DNA of 64,000 nt from Opisthocomus hoazin. Taxonomy: Eukaryota > Chordata > Aves > Opisthocomiformes > Opisthocomidae. This document shows positions 63,801 to 64,000 of this stretch, one piece after another. The notes beneath the pieces were generated by a model that searched no databases, had not been told where the DNA came from, and saw nothing but the letters and a program-made list of their open reading frames with translations. Numbering within the stretch: position 1 is the stretch's first letter; the number at the start of each line of letters is the position of its first letter. The stretch covers positions 8,286,417 to 8,350,416 of the forward strand of contig NC_134415.1 in assembly GCF_030867145.1 (NCBI RefSeq), read 5' to 3'. A program made the translations under genes and the position numbers.

Positions 63801-64000
63801 AAATAAAAATTAGTAAGCATGTTACTAGAAGATACCACATACAGAAGTACACTGATTTCCAAGTATCAGTCAGTCTATATGCAATCCTTAGACTAACAGT
63901 AGTATTTTTTTTACAAGTTTATTTGTAAAAAAGTGTCTTTAAGCCAGAACAAAAGGAAGATACAAAATGCTGGTAGAAAAATTTGTACTAAAAGACTACA
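60823..64000 (-). other. ARID4B intron sequence up to the window edge
   Basis: No upstream ARID4B exon was recognised here; the next expected segment (around DELLGKVVCVDYISLDKKKA in human) was not found. The short ORFs look random. It is therefore taken as one intron continuing past the edge. Confidence 0.6.

Overview
The window is vertebrate nuclear DNA, most likely from a bird. It carries four truncated CR1 LINE fragments with typical avian 3' ends, compact introns, and the ARID4B-RBM34 gene neighbourhood known from vertebrates. All recognised genes lie on the minus strand, so transcription runs from high to low coordinates. No prokaryotic feature, rRNA, tRNA or CRISPR array was seen.

Layout in the direction of transcription: (A+B) positions 60822-20199 hold the last 16 coding exons of ARID4B, a subunit of the SIN3A-HDAC corepressor. 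The exons join with consistent splice phases into 3354 nt, which is 1117 codons plus TGA. The exons for roughly the first 200 residues lie beyond the right edge. A 3' UTR runs from 20198 to about 18550. (C) Positions 18550-9700 hold intergenic DNA with a 1-kb CR1 fragment, then a CpG-rich promoter and the first exons of RBM34 (14519-10915). This RBM34 copy looks dead. It has an in-frame TAA in exon 3, no exon for part of RRM1, one exon without an AG acceptor, and no RRM2 exons. (B') Positions 9700-1 are a second, near-identical copy of 40443-28302 (ARID4B introns and four exons), joined to RBM34 intron sequence inside a poly-A tract. This copy carries amino-acid changes, a 709-bp deletion that removes the 5' part and acceptor of the large exon, a 1.9-kb deletion and a five-unit 60-bp minisatellite. 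The other copy has a CR1 fragment where the minisatellite would be.

The simplest reading is an A-B-C-B'-(C'-D) tandem duplication that began inside an ARID4B intron and ended inside an RBM34 intron. ARID4B stays intact in A-B-C. An intact RBM34 would be expected left of position 1, in C'-D. The redundant halves (RBM34 in C, ARID4B in B') are decaying. This is an inference. Assembly duplication must be excluded, although the structural differences and clustered substitutions argue for true paralogy. The remaining sequence is intronic or intergenic, with simple repeats and nothing else recognisable.
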